Source: Rhizomicrobium sp.
Lineage (GTDB): Bacteria > Pseudomonadota > Alphaproteobacteria > Micropepsales > Micropepsaceae
Direction: 5' to 3'
Assembly (NCBI GenBank): GCA_037200985.1
Contig: JBBCGJ010000001.1
Coordinates: 62,001 to 126,000, forward strand
Length of the DNA: 64,000 bases
Made by a program: the position numbers and the translations under genes. Shown in pieces: positions 53,994-64,000 of the stretch; within the stretch, counting starts at the first letter, position 1, and the number at the start of each line of letters is the position of its first letter. The notes below the pieces were generated by a model. The model ran no database searches. It was not told the origin of the DNA and saw nothing but the letters and a program-made list of their open reading frames with translations.

Positions 53994-54635
53994 GTGGCGG
54001 ACAGTTCGGTCGATTCTGACGCGTTCGCCGGAATCCAGGCCGCGCATCCGCTCGCCGCCACGCCCGAGGACAAGCAGCGCAACCTCCGCCGCTCCATCGC
54101 CGGCAGCGCCGTCCTTCTGGTTCATGTCCTCGCCCTCCTGATCGTGGCCTACAGCGTCCACACGCCCATCGTGGAGCGCATCCGCGAGACCATCCCGGAA
54201 GCGATCCTGTGGGTCCCCGTGGCGGAACCCTTTCATCGGCCGAAAAAGGTCGAGCCGCCGGCGCCGGTCGAAACCTTCCCGTTCGTCACCGCCCCGATCA
54301 CCTTGCCCCCGGAACCGAAGAAGGCCTTGCCGCCGCCGCCGACCGGCGGGCTGGAAGGCATCGGCCGCTCGCTCGCCTGCGGCGCCTCGAGCTATGAGAA
54401 CCTGTCGGCCGCCCAGCGCGAGACCTGTCTTCGCCGCCCCTGGGCTTTCATCAAGCGCCCGGACGGAACGATCGTGCTCGACGTGCCGAAGGAAAAGCCG
54501 CCGCCGGCCTTCACCGCCGCCGATGTCACCCGGCATCAGATGGAAACTGCGCCGCCCTGTCCCTTGCTGGCGAATGTGCCCTGCTTGAGCAAAATCCTGC
54601 CGAATCACGACCCGGTCACCGGCGGCGGGCAATAG
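53994..54635 (+). CDS. membrane-anchored proline-rich protein, unknown function
   Basis: 213 residues. One membrane segment near residues 35-56 (SIAGSAVLLVHVLALLIVAY), then a periplasmic part with a long Pro-rich linker (PPAPVETFPFVTAPITLPPEPKK, PPPPTGG) and a C-terminal part with four cysteines (LACGASS, ETCLRRPW, PPCPLLANVPCLSK). The layout is TonB-like, but no TonB C-terminal domain is seen. GTG start with AGGA upstream. Last gene before alr. Confidence 0.65.
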   Translation: MADSSVDSDAFAGIQAAHPLAATPEDKQRNLRRSIAGSAVLLVHVLALLIVAYSVHTPIVERIRETIPEAILWVPVAEPFHRPKKVEPPAPVETFPFVTAPITLPPEPKKALPPPPTGGLEGIGRSLACGASSYENLSAAQRETCLRRPWAFIKRPDGTIVLDVPKEKPPPAFTAADVTRHQMETAPPCPLLANVPCLSKILPNHDPVTGGGQ

Positions 54636-54696
54636 CCGGCCGCCTGCGGCGCGCCCGCCTTTGACGCCGCCCCGCCCCCCCGGCATTGTCCGGCCC

Positions 54697-55806
54697 ATGA
54701 GCAATCCGGACTTCGAGGCGGCGCGCCTGACCGTGCGGTTGGACGCGATCGTGGCGAATTATCGCCTCTGCCAGCGGCTGGCCGGTCCCGCCGCCGTGGC
54801 GGGCGTGGTGAAGGCCGACGCCTATGGCATGGGCGCCGCACCGGTCACCCGGGTGCTGGCAGCCGCCGGCTGCGACACCTTTTTCGTGGCCCGCCTGGAC
54901 GAGGGAATCGCCCTGCGCGCGGTCGTTCCGTCGGCCCGCATCTTCGTCCTCGATGGTGCCGCGCCCGATACGGTGCCGGCGCTGATCGGCCATCGCCTGA
55001 CGCCGGTGCTCAATTCGCTGGCCGAGATCGCCGGCTGGCAGGCGGCGGCGCGCGAGACGCGCACCGTGCTCGAAGCCGCGATCCACATCGACACCGGCAT
55101 GAACCGCCTGGGCCTTCCCGGAGACGAGCTTTCGGCGCTGTCGTCCGACTGGCGCCGGCGTCTCGAAGGCCTGCGCATCGTTCTTTGGGTCAGCCATCTC
55201 GCCTGCGCCGACGATCCCGAAGCGAAGATGAACCGCATCCAGCTCGACCGCTTCAAGACCGCGCTCGCCATGCTGCCGCCGGCGCCGGCGAGCCTGGCGT
55301 CCTCGGGCGGCGTCTTGCTCGGCAAGGACTACGCCTTCGACATGGTGCGGCCGGGCATCGGCCTCTATGGCGGCAATGTGCAGCACGCGCCGCAGAACCC
55401 GTTCGCCGTCGCCGCCGTCCTGAGCGCGCGGGTGCTCCAGATCCGCCGAATTGACAGGGGGGAGAGCGTTGGATACGGAGCCAGCTTCCGGGCGAAGCGG
55501 CCGACGGTGATCGCCACCGTGGCCTTGGGGTATGCGGACGGGGTGATGCGGGCCATCGGCAATCGCGGCGTTGCGGCCATCGCGGGCGTGCGGGCGCCGG
55601 TCGCCGGCCGTGTCTCGATGGACCTGGTGACGCTGGACGCGACCGACGTGCCGCTCGCCGCGCTGTCGACCGACGCGGAGGCCGAGTTCTTCGGCGACAC
55701 GATCAGCCTCGAAGAGGTTGCCGGCGCCGCCGACACCGCGGCCTATGAAATTCTCACCGCGACCGCGCCGCGCGTGCCGCGCCGCTACACGGGGCAGGCG
55801 ACATGA
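54697..55806 (+). CDS. alr: alanine racemase
   Basis: 369 residues. Interconverts L- and D-alanine for peptidoglycan. PLP lysine in VVKADAYGMGA near residue 37; catalytic Tyr in SVGYGASF; MVRPGIGLYGG and the C-terminal RVSMDLVTLDAT block. I take ATG 54697; a TTG at 54661 is in frame but not conserved. It overlaps mlaE by 4 bases. In related genomes it lies close after dnaB, which supports the insertion idea. Confidence 0.93.
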   Translation: MSNPDFEAARLTVRLDAIVANYRLCQRLAGPAAVAGVVKADAYGMGAAPVTRVLAAAGCDTFFVARLDEGIALRAVVPSARIFVLDGAAPDTVPALIGHRLTPVLNSLAEIAGWQAAARETRTVLEAAIHIDTGMNRLGLPGDELSALSSDWRRRLEGLRIVLWVSHLACADDPEAKMNRIQLDRFKTALAMLPPAPASLASSGGVLLGKDYAFDMVRPGIGLYGGNVQHAPQNPFAVAAVLSARVLQIRRIDRGESVGYGASFRAKRPTVIATVALGYADGVMRAIGNRGVAAIAGVRAPVAGRVSMDLVTLDATDVPLAALSTDAEAEFFGDTISLEEVAGAADTAAYEILTATAPRVPRRYTGQAT

Positions 55807-56576
55807 ACATCTTCGCACCCATCGGCCGCGCCGTTCTCCTTCTCCTGGCGCAGATCGGCCGTCTCACCCTGTTCACCTGGTCGGCGGTCACCGGCATCTT
55901 CCGCCCGCCGATCTACTGGTGGCACATCCTCCAGCAGCTCCTGCGCATCGGCTATTTCTCGCTGCCCGTGGTGGGCCTCACCGCCTTCTTCACCGGCGGC
56001 GCGCTGGCGCTGCAGATTTTCCTCGGCGGCAACCGCTATGGCGCCGAATCCTTCGTGCCGCAGATCGTGGTGCTCGGCATCACGCGCGAGTTGGGGCCGA
56101 TCATCGCCGGCCTGATGGTGGCCGGCCGCGTCGCCGCCGCGATCGCCGCCGAGATCGGCACCATGCGCGTGACCGAGCAGATCGACGCCCTGACCACGCT
56201 CGCCACCAACCCGATCAAATATCTCGTCGTGCCGCGGCTGATCGCGGCGGTGATCTCCATGCCGATCCTGGTCGCGGTCGCCGACATCATCGGCGTGATG
56301 GGCGGCTATGTCGTGGCGACTGAGACGCTCGGTTTCACCGGCGGCATCTATCTCAAGAACACCGTAGACTTCATGACCACGCAGGACGTGATGAGCGGGC
56401 TCTACAAGGCGGCGGTGTTCGGCTTCATCATCGCGCTGATGGGCTGCTACAACGGCTTCCATTCCAAGGGCGGCGCCCAGGGCGTCGGCGCGGCGACGAC
56501 CAACGCGGTGGTGTCCGCCTCGATCCTGATCCTGGCCGCCAACTACATCCTCACCTCCATCCTGTTTCAGAAATAG
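55803..56576 (+). CDS. mlaE: MlaE-family ABC transporter permease
   Basis: 257 residues, five to six membrane helices. Family pattern: GFFS-like LPVVGLTAFFTGGALALQ, ITRELGPIIAGLMVAGRVAAAIAAEIGTMRVTEQIDAL, CYNGFHSKGGAQGVGAATTNAVV. The MlaFEDB complex moves phospholipids between inner and outer membrane. Translationally coupled to alr. The mlaD partner is not seen nearby. Confidence 0.92.
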   Translation: MNIFAPIGRAVLLLLAQIGRLTLFTWSAVTGIFRPPIYWWHILQQLLRIGYFSLPVVGLTAFFTGGALALQIFLGGNRYGAESFVPQIVVLGITRELGPIIAGLMVAGRVAAAIAAEIGTMRVTEQIDALTTLATNPIKYLVVPRLIAAVISMPILVAVADIIGVMGGYVVATETLGFTGGIYLKNTVDFMTTQDVMSGLYKAAVFGFIIALMGCYNGFHSKGGAQGVGAATTNAVVSASILILAANYILTSILFQK

Positions 56577-56582
56577 TCCGCG

Positions 56583-57350
56583 ATGACTCCCAAGATCGAA
56601 CTGCGCGGCGTGAAGAAGAGGTTCGGACCCAAGGTGGTGCTGGACGGCGTCGACCTCGTGCTCGAGCCCGGCCAGTCGCTGGTGGTGATCGGCGGCTCGG
56701 GCACCGGCAAATCGGTGACGATCAAATGCGTGCTCGGCATCCTGACGCCCGATGCGGGGCAGATCTTCGTCGACGGCAAGGAGGTCACGCGCCTCTCCGG
56801 CCGGGCCCGCGACCGGATGCTGAAGAAGTTCGGCATGCTGTTCCAGGCCGCGGCGCTGTTCGACTCGCTGACCGTCTGGGAGAACGTCGCCTTCGGCCTG
56901 ATCCAGGGCCGCGGCATGGCGCGCAAGCCGGCGCGCGACATCGCCATTCAAAAGCTCGCCAAGGTCGGCCTCGGGCCCGAGGTGGCGAACCTCTCGCCGG
57001 CCGAATTGTCGGGCGGCATGCAGAAGCGCGTCGGCCTCGCCCGCGCCATCGCCGCCGATCCGGAGATCATCTTCTTCGACGAGCCGACGACCGGCCTCGA
57101 TCCCATCATGGCCGACGTGATCAACAACCTGATCGTCGACACGGTGAAGGACGTCGGGGCGACGACGCTGTCGATCACGCACGACATGGTGAGCGCGCGC
57201 AAGATCGCCGACAAGATCGCGATGCTCTACAAGGGCAAGATCATCTGGAACGGCCCGACCGCGCAGATCGACAGCAGCGGCAATCCTTACGTCGACCAGT
57301 TCATCCACGGCCGCGCGGAAGGGCCGATCAAGATGGAAGTGAAGGCCTGA
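56583..57350 (+). CDS. mlaF: MlaF-family ABC transporter ATPase
   Basis: 255 residues. Walker A GGSGTGKSV, Q loop in GMLFQAAALFDSLTVWENVAF, signature LSGGMQKRVGLARA, Walker B IIFFDEPTTGLDP and H loop SITHDM. ATP motor for MlaE. Six bases after mlaE. A large inverted repeat follows its stop codon at once. Confidence 0.93.
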   Translation: MTPKIELRGVKKRFGPKVVLDGVDLVLEPGQSLVVIGGSGTGKSVTIKCVLGILTPDAGQIFVDGKEVTRLSGRARDRMLKKFGMLFQAAALFDSLTVWENVAFGLIQGRGMARKPARDIAIQKLAKVGLGPEVANLSPAELSGGMQKRVGLARAIAADPEIIFFDEPTTGLDPIMADVINNLIVDTVKDVGATTLSITHDMVSARKIADKIAMLYKGKIIWNGPTAQIDSSGNPYVDQFIHGRAEGPIKMEVKA

Positions 57351-57351
57351 T

Positions 57352-57475
57352 GCTTTTCCTCCCCCGCGCTCGCGGGGGAGGTGGCACGCCGAAGCGCAGC
57401 GGAGGCGTGACGGAGGGGGCCCCCTCCGCCTCGCTGCGCTCGGCACCTCCCCCGCAACAGCGGGGGAGGAAAAGC
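57352..57475. repeat. 124-bp imperfect inverted repeat (dispersed intergenic element)
   Basis: Outer arms GCTTTTCCTCCCCCGC (57352-57367) and its exact complement (57460-57475). Inner arms GAGGTG/CACCTC and CAGCGGAGGC/GCCTCGCTG continue the pairing. Such TCCTCCCCCGC...GCGGGGGAGGA elements are scattered in alphaproteobacterial genomes. It may also terminate mlaF transcripts. Confidence 0.8.
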
Positions 57476-57518
57476 AAAGCCTGAACGCCTCGCTTGACGC
57501 GCCTGCTATACTCGAATC

Positions 57519-58913
57519 ATGGCCCGCTCATCCCCCTCCTTCGTCTGCCAGTCCTGCGGCGCCGTCCATTCCAAATGGTCGGGGCGCTGCGAGGCGTGCG
57601 GCGGGTGGAACACCATCACCGAGGAAGGCGCTCCCGTGCCCATCGGCGCCGGCGCCACCAAGCGCGTGCGCGGCCGCAAATTCGCGCTCGAGGACCTGAA
57701 GACCGAGGACGCCGCGCCGCCGCGCCGCGTCACCGGCATCGCCGAGTTCGACCGCGTCACCGGCGGCGGCATCGTGCCGGGCTCGGCGCTCTTGATCGGC
57801 GGCGATCCGGGCGTCGGCAAGTCCACGCTCATCCTCCAGGCGCTGGCCTCCTTCGCCGCGAAAGGCGGCAGCGCGGTCTATATCTCCGGCGAGGAGGCGA
57901 TGGCGCAGGTCCGCCTGCGCGCCGCCCGCATGGGCGTCTCGCACGTGCCGGTCGCGCTCGGCGCCGCCACCAATATCGAGGACATCCTCGCCACGCTCGA
58001 ATCCGGCAAGCGCCCCGACATCGTCGCCATCGATTCCATCCAGACGATCTGGACCGGCGCGCTGGAAGCTGCCCCCGGCACCATCGCGCAGGTGCGCACC
58101 GCGTCTTTCGATCTCGTCCGCTACGCCAAGGCCTCGGGCGCCGCCGTCATCCTGGTCGGCCATGTCACCAAGGACGGTCAGATCGCCGGCCCCAAGGCGG
58201 TCGAGCACCTGGTCGACGCGGTGCTCTATTTCGAGGGCGAGCGCGGGCATCATTTCCGGGTCCTGCGCGCGGTGAAGAACCGTTTCGGGCCGACCGACGA
58301 GATCGGCGTATTCGAGATGACCGGCAAGGGCCTCGCCGAGGTCGCCAATCCGTCGGCGCTGTTCTTAGGCGACCGCAATTCGACGTCGCCGGGCACGGCG
58401 GTGTTCGCGGGGCTGGAAGGCACGCGGCCCTTGCTGGTCGAGATCCAGGCGCTGGTCGCCGCCGCCGGCTATGGCAGCCCGCGCCGCGCCGTGGTCGGCT
58501 GGGACACCGGGCGCCTTGCGATGATCCTGGCGGTGCTCGACGCGCGGGGCGGCGTCGGCGTCAGCGCCTCGGACGTCTATCTGAACGTCGCCGGCGGCCT
58601 GAAAGTCGGCGAGCCGGCGGCCGATCTCGCCGCCGCCGCGGCGCTGATCTCGTCCCATGCCGGCCGGCCGCTGCCGCGCGAAACGGTATTTTTCGGCGAA
58701 ATCAGCCTGTCGGGCGACGTCAGGACGGCGCCGCAATCCGAACTGCGCCTCAAGGAAGCCGCAAAGCTCGGGTTTTCTACCGCCGTGGTGCCGGCCGGCA
58801 CCAAGCTCGAGGGCGCGGGCCTCGCCCTTCGCCCCGTGCGGGACGTTGCGGAGCTGATTGAGCTGGTTGGTACAGCGCCCGCATCCCCGCGCCGTGATAG
58901 AATGGGTGTATGA
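57519..58913 (+). CDS. radA: DNA repair protein RadA
   Basis: 464 residues. N-terminal zinc finger CQSCGAVHSKWSGRCEACG, RecA-like core with Walker A GGDPGVGKST, RadA motif KNRFGPTDEIG, and the C-terminal Lon-protease-like domain (GDVRTAPQSELRLKEAAKLGF). Helps branch migration in recombination. First gene of the radA-cvpA-purF operon; stop overlaps cvpA by 4 bases. Confidence 0.96.
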   Translation: MARSSPSFVCQSCGAVHSKWSGRCEACGGWNTITEEGAPVPIGAGATKRVRGRKFALEDLKTEDAAPPRRVTGIAEFDRVTGGGIVPGSALLIGGDPGVGKSTLILQALASFAAKGGSAVYISGEEAMAQVRLRAARMGVSHVPVALGAATNIEDILATLESGKRPDIVAIDSIQTIWTGALEAAPGTIAQVRTASFDLVRYAKASGAAVILVGHVTKDGQIAGPKAVEHLVDAVLYFEGERGHHFRVLRAVKNRFGPTDEIGVFEMTGKGLAEVANPSALFLGDRNSTSPGTAVFAGLEGTRPLLVEIQALVAAAGYGSPRRAVVGWDTGRLAMILAVLDARGGVGVSASDVYLNVAGGLKVGEPAADLAAAAALISSHAGRPLPRETVFFGEISLSGDVRTAPQSELRLKEAAKLGFSTAVVPAGTKLEGAGLALRPVRDVAELIELVGTAPASPRRDRMGV

Positions 58914-59601
58914 GTCTCGCCTTCTCCTTCGTCGATCTTCTGGTCGTGCTCGTGATCCTGGGATCGGCGGCCTATGCGGCCTGGCGCGGCTTCGTGTCGG
59001 AGACGCTCGGGATCGTCGCCTGGGCGGCCGCCGCCTTCGCCTCTCTCTATCTGGGGCCTTGGGTGGGGCGGCTGGCGCTGTCGCTGATCGCGACGGCCTG
59101 GATCGCGACCATCGTCGGCTATGCGATCGTCTTCGTCGCCATCTTCATTCCCATCCAGTTCGCGAGCCACCGCTTCTCCGAGGGCGTCAAGCGTTCGCCG
59201 GTCGGGCCGCTCGACCGCGTGCTGGGTGCGACCTTCGGCATCGTGCGCGGCCTCGCGATCCTCGGCATCGCCTATCTGGTGTTCACCGCCTTCGTGCCGA
59301 TCCATTCCCAGCCGCGCTGGCTGACCGAGGCACGCTCGCTGCCGATGATCCAAAGTTCCGCCGAAGTGCTTCTCGCCCTGGTTCCCGACCGCGACCGCGC
59401 GTCGGTCACGCCCGTGGGAGAGCCGAAGCCCCGGAGCATCGACGATCTGCTGCGCACGCCGCCGCGCACCGTCCATCCGCCGGCCCATCCCGTGCCGAAA
59501 CCGGACGGCCGGAAGAAGCACAAAAAGGGCTATGGCGCCCAGGACCGCCATGCGCTAGACCGACTTTTCGAGGCGACTGGCAGCAACGGTAGCGGCAACC
59601 G

Positions 59602-59605
<4 letters not shown>
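58910..59605 (+). CDS. cvpA: CvpA-family membrane protein
   Basis: 231 residues. Four membrane helices in the first 150 residues with the CvpA pattern FVDLLVVLVILGSAAYAAWRGFVSETLGI and RVLGATFGIVRGL. The C-terminal part is proline-rich and basic. CvpA is linked to colicin V export and to purF in many genomes. Tightly coupled to radA and purF (4-base overlaps). Confidence 0.9.
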
Positions 59606-61071
<1,466 letters not shown>

Positions 61072-61080
61072 AGACCTCCG

Positions 61081-61252
61081 CTGTCATCCCCGGCGGGCCG
61101 CGCGCAGCGTGGTGAGGGAAGGGGACCCAGGCGGTTCAACATTCGGAATGCCGGCATTTGATCACAGCTTGATTTTCAACAGCGCGTTGGTGTTTAGCAC
61201 CTGGGTCCCTTTCCCCTCGCATCGCTTCGCGATGTTCGGCCGGGGATGACAG
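61081..61252. repeat. 172-bp imperfect inverted repeat element
   Basis: Outer arms CTGTCATCCCCGG (61081-61093) and CCGGGGATGACAG (61240-61252); inner arms GGGAAGGGGACCCAGG (61116-61131) and its one-mismatch complement (61200-61215). Resembles dispersed alphaproteobacterial repeats. AT-rich centre. Ends just before the SDR start. Confidence 0.78.
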
Positions 61253-61269
61253 CAGTGGATCGAACGAAC

Positions 61270-61980
61270 ATGACCAAGCCTCTCGAAAACAAGATCGCCC
61301 TCGTCACCGGCGCCTCGCGCGGGATCGGGTATTTCGCGGCCCTGGCGCTGGCCAAGGCGGGCGCCCATGTCATCGCGCTCGCCCGCACCACCGGCGGGCT
61401 GGAGGACCTCGACGACGCGATCCAGAAGGCCGGCGGCTCGGCGACCCTGGTGCCGCTCAACCTGCGCGACTTCACCGCGCTCGACCGCCTCGGCCAGTCG
61501 ATCCATGAGCGCTGGGGCCGGCTCGACGCCTTTCTCGCCAATGCCGGCACGCTCGGCGTGCTGACGCCGCTGTCGCATCTGGAGCCCAAAGTGTTCCAGG
61601 AACTGGTCGAGACGAACGTCATCGCCAATTGGCGGCTGATCCGCTCGCTCGATCCGCTCTTGCGCGCCTCCGATGCCGGGCGCGCGCTGTTCGTCTCCTC
61701 CGGCGCGGCGCGCAAGCACACGCCGTTCTGGGGCGGCTATGCGATGGCGAAGGCGGCGGTGGAATCGCTCGCGCTCACCTATGCCGCCGAATGCGCGACG
61801 ACGAAGGTGAAAGTGAACCTGCTCAATCCCGGTGCGATGCGCACCGCGATGCGCGCCAAGGCGATGCCGGGCGAGGATCCCGATTCGCTGCCGCGGCCGG
61901 ATGCGGTGGCGCCGCTCATCGTCGAACTCCTGTCGCCGTCGAACGCGAAGAACGGCGAGCTCGTGGCGTTCCGTGCCTAA
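61270..61980 (+). CDS. SDR-family oxidoreductase (purF-linked)
   Basis: 236 residues. TGASRGIG cofactor loop near residue 15, NAG, catalytic Ser (VSSGAARK) and YxxxK as YAMAKAAVE. An SDR of this type follows purF in many alphaproteobacteria; its substrate is unknown. I start at ATG 61270; an upstream ATG at 61246 lies inside the inverted repeat. Convergent with der, 4-base overlap. Confidence 0.9.
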   Translation: MTKPLENKIALVTGASRGIGYFAALALAKAGAHVIALARTTGGLEDLDDAIQKAGGSATLVPLNLRDFTALDRLGQSIHERWGRLDAFLANAGTLGVLTPLSHLEPKVFQELVETNVIANWRLIRSLDPLLRASDAGRALFVSSGAARKHTPFWGGYAMAKAAVESLALTYAAECATTKVKVNLLNPGAMRTAMRAKAMPGEDPDSLPRPDAVAPLIVELLSPSNAKNGELVAFRA

Positions 61981-63350
61981 TCCTCCGCGTACGGATTCTT
62001 CCCGCCGCGCATCAGGAACCGCAGTGCCGTGCCTTTGAGGCCGAACCCCTCGCGCAACCCGTTGGTCAGGTAGCGGATGTAGTCCTCCGGCAGCGACTTC
62101 AGCTGGTTGCCGAAGAGGGCGAAGGTCGGCGGCCGCGCCTTGACCTGGGTCATGTAGCGGATGCGCACGCGGCGGCCGCTGATCGCCGGCGGGGCGTGGC
62201 GCTCCAGGGCCTTCTCCAGGAAGCGGTTCAGCGCCGAGGTGCTGATGCGCTTGGTCCAGGCGGTGTAGGATTCGATCACCGCCGGCACGATGCGGTCGAG
62301 GCCCTCGCCGGTGAGCGCCGAAATGCCGACCAGCGGCGCGCCGGTGAGCTGCGGCAGCGAATGGTCGAGGCGGTCGCGCAGATCGCCGACCGCGCCGGCG
62401 CGGTTCTCGATCAGGTCCCATTTGTTCGCCACGAAGACCACGGCGCGGCCCTCGCGCTCGATGAGATCGGCGATGGTGAGGTCCTGCTTCTCGAAGGCCT
62501 GGGTCGCGTCCAGGAGCACGATCACGCAATCGGCGAAGCGGATGGCGTCGAGCGTCGACGCCACCGACATCTCCTCCAGCGTGTGCCCGGCGGTGCGCGC
62601 CTTGCGCCGCAGTCCCGCCGTGTCGTGCAGCACGAAGTCGCGGCCGTCGGCGTGCCAGGCCGCGGCGATGGCGTCGCGGGTGATCCCGGCCTCGGGCCCG
62701 GTGAGCGTGCGCTCCTCGCCGAGAAGGCGGTTGAACAGGCTCGACTTGCCGACGTTGGGCCGGCCCACGATGGCAAGACGGATCGGCCGCGCCAGGGCTT
62801 CGTCGTCGGTCTCTTCGTCGGGCGCGTCTTCCTCGCCGTCCTCGGGATAGAGGGTGGGCGCGATATATTGCGACAGCGCTTCCTCCAGCGCGCCGAAGCC
62901 GAGCGTGTGCTCGGCGGAGACCGCGACCGGCTCGCCGAAGCCGAGGGCATAGGCCTCGTTGTAGCCGTCGTCGCTGGCGTGGCTCTCGCATTTGTTGGCG
63001 ACCAGGATCACCGGCTTGCCGGATTTGCGCAGCGCCTGGGCGACGGCTTCGTCGCCGGTGGTCACGCCGGCCTTGGCGTCGATCACGAACAGCGTCGCGT
63101 CGGCGTCGGCGATCGCGGCCTGGCTCTGGGCGGTCATGCGCCCGGCCAGGGTCTCCGGCGCCTCGTCCTCGAAGCCGGCGGTGTCGATGACGCGGAAGGC
63201 GAGCGCGCCCAGCGACGCGTCGGCCTCGCGGCGGTCGCGCGTCACGCCCGGCGTGTCGTGCGTCAGCGCGAGCTTGCGGCCCACGAGCTTGTTGAACAGC
63301 GTCGACTTGCCGACATTCGGCCGGCCGATGATGGCGAGGGTGAAGGACAT
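61977..63350 (-). CDS. der: ribosome biogenesis GTPase Der (EngA)
   Basis: 457 residues. Two GTPase domains in tandem: GRPNVGKSTLFNKLVG at residue 9 with DTAGF, and GRPNVGKSSLFNRLLG near 196 with DTAGLRRKA. The C-terminal KH-like domain includes RVRIRYMTQVKARPPTFALF. Needed for 50S assembly. It lies 21 bases downstream of bamB, the common bamB-der pair. Confidence 0.96.
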   Translation of the reverse strand: MSFTLAIIGRPNVGKSTLFNKLVGRKLALTHDTPGVTRDRREADASLGALAFRVIDTAGFEDEAPETLAGRMTAQSQAAIADADATLFVIDAKAGVTTGDEAVAQALRKSGKPVILVANKCESHASDDGYNEAYALGFGEPVAVSAEHTLGFGALEEALSQYIAPTLYPEDGEEDAPDEETDDEALARPIRLAIVGRPNVGKSSLFNRLLGEERTLTGPEAGITRDAIAAAWHADGRDFVLHDTAGLRRKARTAGHTLEEMSVASTLDAIRFADCVIVLLDATQAFEKQDLTIADLIEREGRAVVFVANKWDLIENRAGAVGDLRDRLDHSLPQLTGAPLVGISALTGEGLDRIVPAVIESYTAWTKRISTSALNRFLEKALERHAPPAISGRRVRIRYMTQVKARPPTFALFGNQLKSLPEDYIRYLTNGLREGFGLKGTALRFLMRGGKNPYAED

Positions 63351-63371
63351 GGCGCCCTTGTAGCGCCCGCC

Positions 63372-64000
63372 CTAGCGCAATGCCACCAGTTGCGCGTCCG
63401 CGGTGTAGACATAGAGCGTGCCGTCGGCGACCACGGGCGAGATATAGGTTCCCGCGGGGATCGCCATCCGCCCGATGAGCTGGCCGGTATAGGGCGACAG
63501 CGCCGCCGCGACGCCGTTCGAGGACACCGCGATCAGCCGGTCGGAGACCAGCACGGGCCCGGCCCACACGATCGCGCCGTGCTTGTCCTCGGCATCCTCC
63601 CAGCGCTGGAGCTGGTGGATCCATTTCACCTTACCTTCCTTGCGGGTCAGGCAGATGATCTGCTCGTCGGTGGTCAGCACATAGACATAGTCGCCGGCGA
63701 CCCAGGGCGTCTGGATGCCGCCGATGTCGCGCGACCACAGCCGGTCGCCGCTGTTCAGGCCGATCGCCGCCATGATGCCCGAATGGCTGATGGCGAAGAC
63801 GATGTCGCGGTCGACCACGGGGCGCCCCGCGATGTCGTCGAGCTCCGACAGCGCGGTCGGCGCGCCGGAATGGGTCAGCATGTCGTTCCAGGCCGGGCGG
63901 CCGTTCTGCACCCTGAGGGCGTAGATCTCGCCGGAGGAGTAGGGCGCCATGACGTATTCGCCGGCCACCGCCGCGCTGGTGCTTTCCAGGATCGCGGCCG
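63372..64000 (-). CDS. bamB: BamB, outer-membrane assembly lipoprotein (N-terminus outside window)
   Basis: About 209 C-terminal residues are visible, a run of beta-propeller blades with PQQ-type repeats: GEIYALRVQNGRPAW, GLNSGDRLWSRDIGG, TRKEGKVKWIHQL, SPYTGQLIGRM and VVADGTLYVYTADAQLVAL. Its position upstream of der supports BamB, a scaffold of the BAM complex in the periplasm. The signal peptide and lipobox are beyond the right edge. Confidence 0.85.
   Translation of the reverse strand, partial: AAILESTSAAVAGEYVMAPYSSGEIYALRVQNGRPAWNDMLTHSGAPTALSELDDIAGRPVVDRDIVFAISHSGIMAAIGLNSGDRLWSRDIGGIQTPWVAGDYVYVLTTDEQIICLTRKEGKVKWIHQLQRWEDAEDKHGAIVWAGPVLVSDRLIAVSSNGVAAALSPYTGQLIGRMAIPAGTYISPVVADGTLYVYTADAQLVALR

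Noticed and set aside
61246-61269. ATG 61246 as the start of the purF-linked SDR
   Set aside because: It lies within the inverted repeat, and residues before MTKPLENK are not typical of the family.

Overview
The window is a GC-rich bacterial chromosome segment, most likely from an alphaproteobacterium. The evidence is the core gene blocks: Ppx/GppA-rlmE, guaB-rsmB-guaA, dnaB, then alr / radA-cvpA-purF-SDR and der-bamB, together with a DUF992 protein and a tRNA-Gln(CTG) with an encoded CCA. A Rhizomicrobium/Micropepsaceae-type organism would fit, but I cannot prove this from sequence alone. Many long open frames lie antisense to real genes; they are high-GC shadows and are left out.

Layout. 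0-14 kb is ordinary metabolism: an alpha/beta hydrolase cut by the window edge, RhlE-type helicase, YaiI, a BtuF-like protein, an L,D-transpeptidase, two flavoproteins, a PIG-L deacetylase, GabD, an aldo/keto reductase, a POT peptide transporter and a DMT transporter. 14-21 kb is core: tRNA-Gln, Ppx/GppA, RlmE, a strong bidirectional terminator, a DUF992 protein, GuaB, RsmB and GuaA. 21-24.2 kb (minus strand) is a three-gene phosphonate-catabolism operon: DUF5690-type MFS transporter, a TmpA-like gamma-butyrobetaine-hydroxylase-type oxygenase and a PhnZ/TmpB-type HD-domain oxygenase. 24.3-33.2 kb is accessory: an HxlR-regulated hydrolase/SDR operon, an apparently leaderless self-regulated arsR followed by a three-piece chimeric gene, a CruF-like carotenoid protein, two LigT paralogues around an ArsR-DUF2087 regulator, and an ArsC-family protein.

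34.9-51.3 kb is the most interesting part. It lies between dnaB and alr, genes that are normally close neighbours in alphaproteobacteria, and looks like an inserted organosulfur-scavenging island. It encodes an AtsK-type alkylsulfatase, a CmcJ/NvfI-type oxygenase, a TonB receptor, two flavin monooxygenases (NtaA/SnaA/DszA-type and SsuD), a sulfonate-binding protein, a serine acetyltransferase, a Tat-exported aminotransferase and an Rrf2-family regulator with four clustered cysteines. Seven copies of one interrupted 25-bp dyad, consensus ATA(C/G)TCTA-N9-TAGACTAT with exact 8-9-8 spacing, lie in the promoter regions of this island. I infer one regulon, most simply controlled by the island's own Rrf2 protein (Rrf2-family operators such as the IscR type 1 site are also about 25-bp dyads), that switches on uptake and desulfurisation of organic sulfur. 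The island also holds two copies of a small DUF2285-like protein, each directly downstream of an iron/2-oxoglutarate-type oxygenase gene.

51.3-54.6 kb holds surface and envelope genes (lipoprotein, GT25 glycosyltransferase, sulfotransferase-like protein, a TonB-like anchored protein). 54.7-64 kb returns to core: alr-mlaE-mlaF, radA-cvpA-purF, an SDR and der-bamB (bamB cut by the window edge), with two long inverted-repeat elements in the intergenic spaces.
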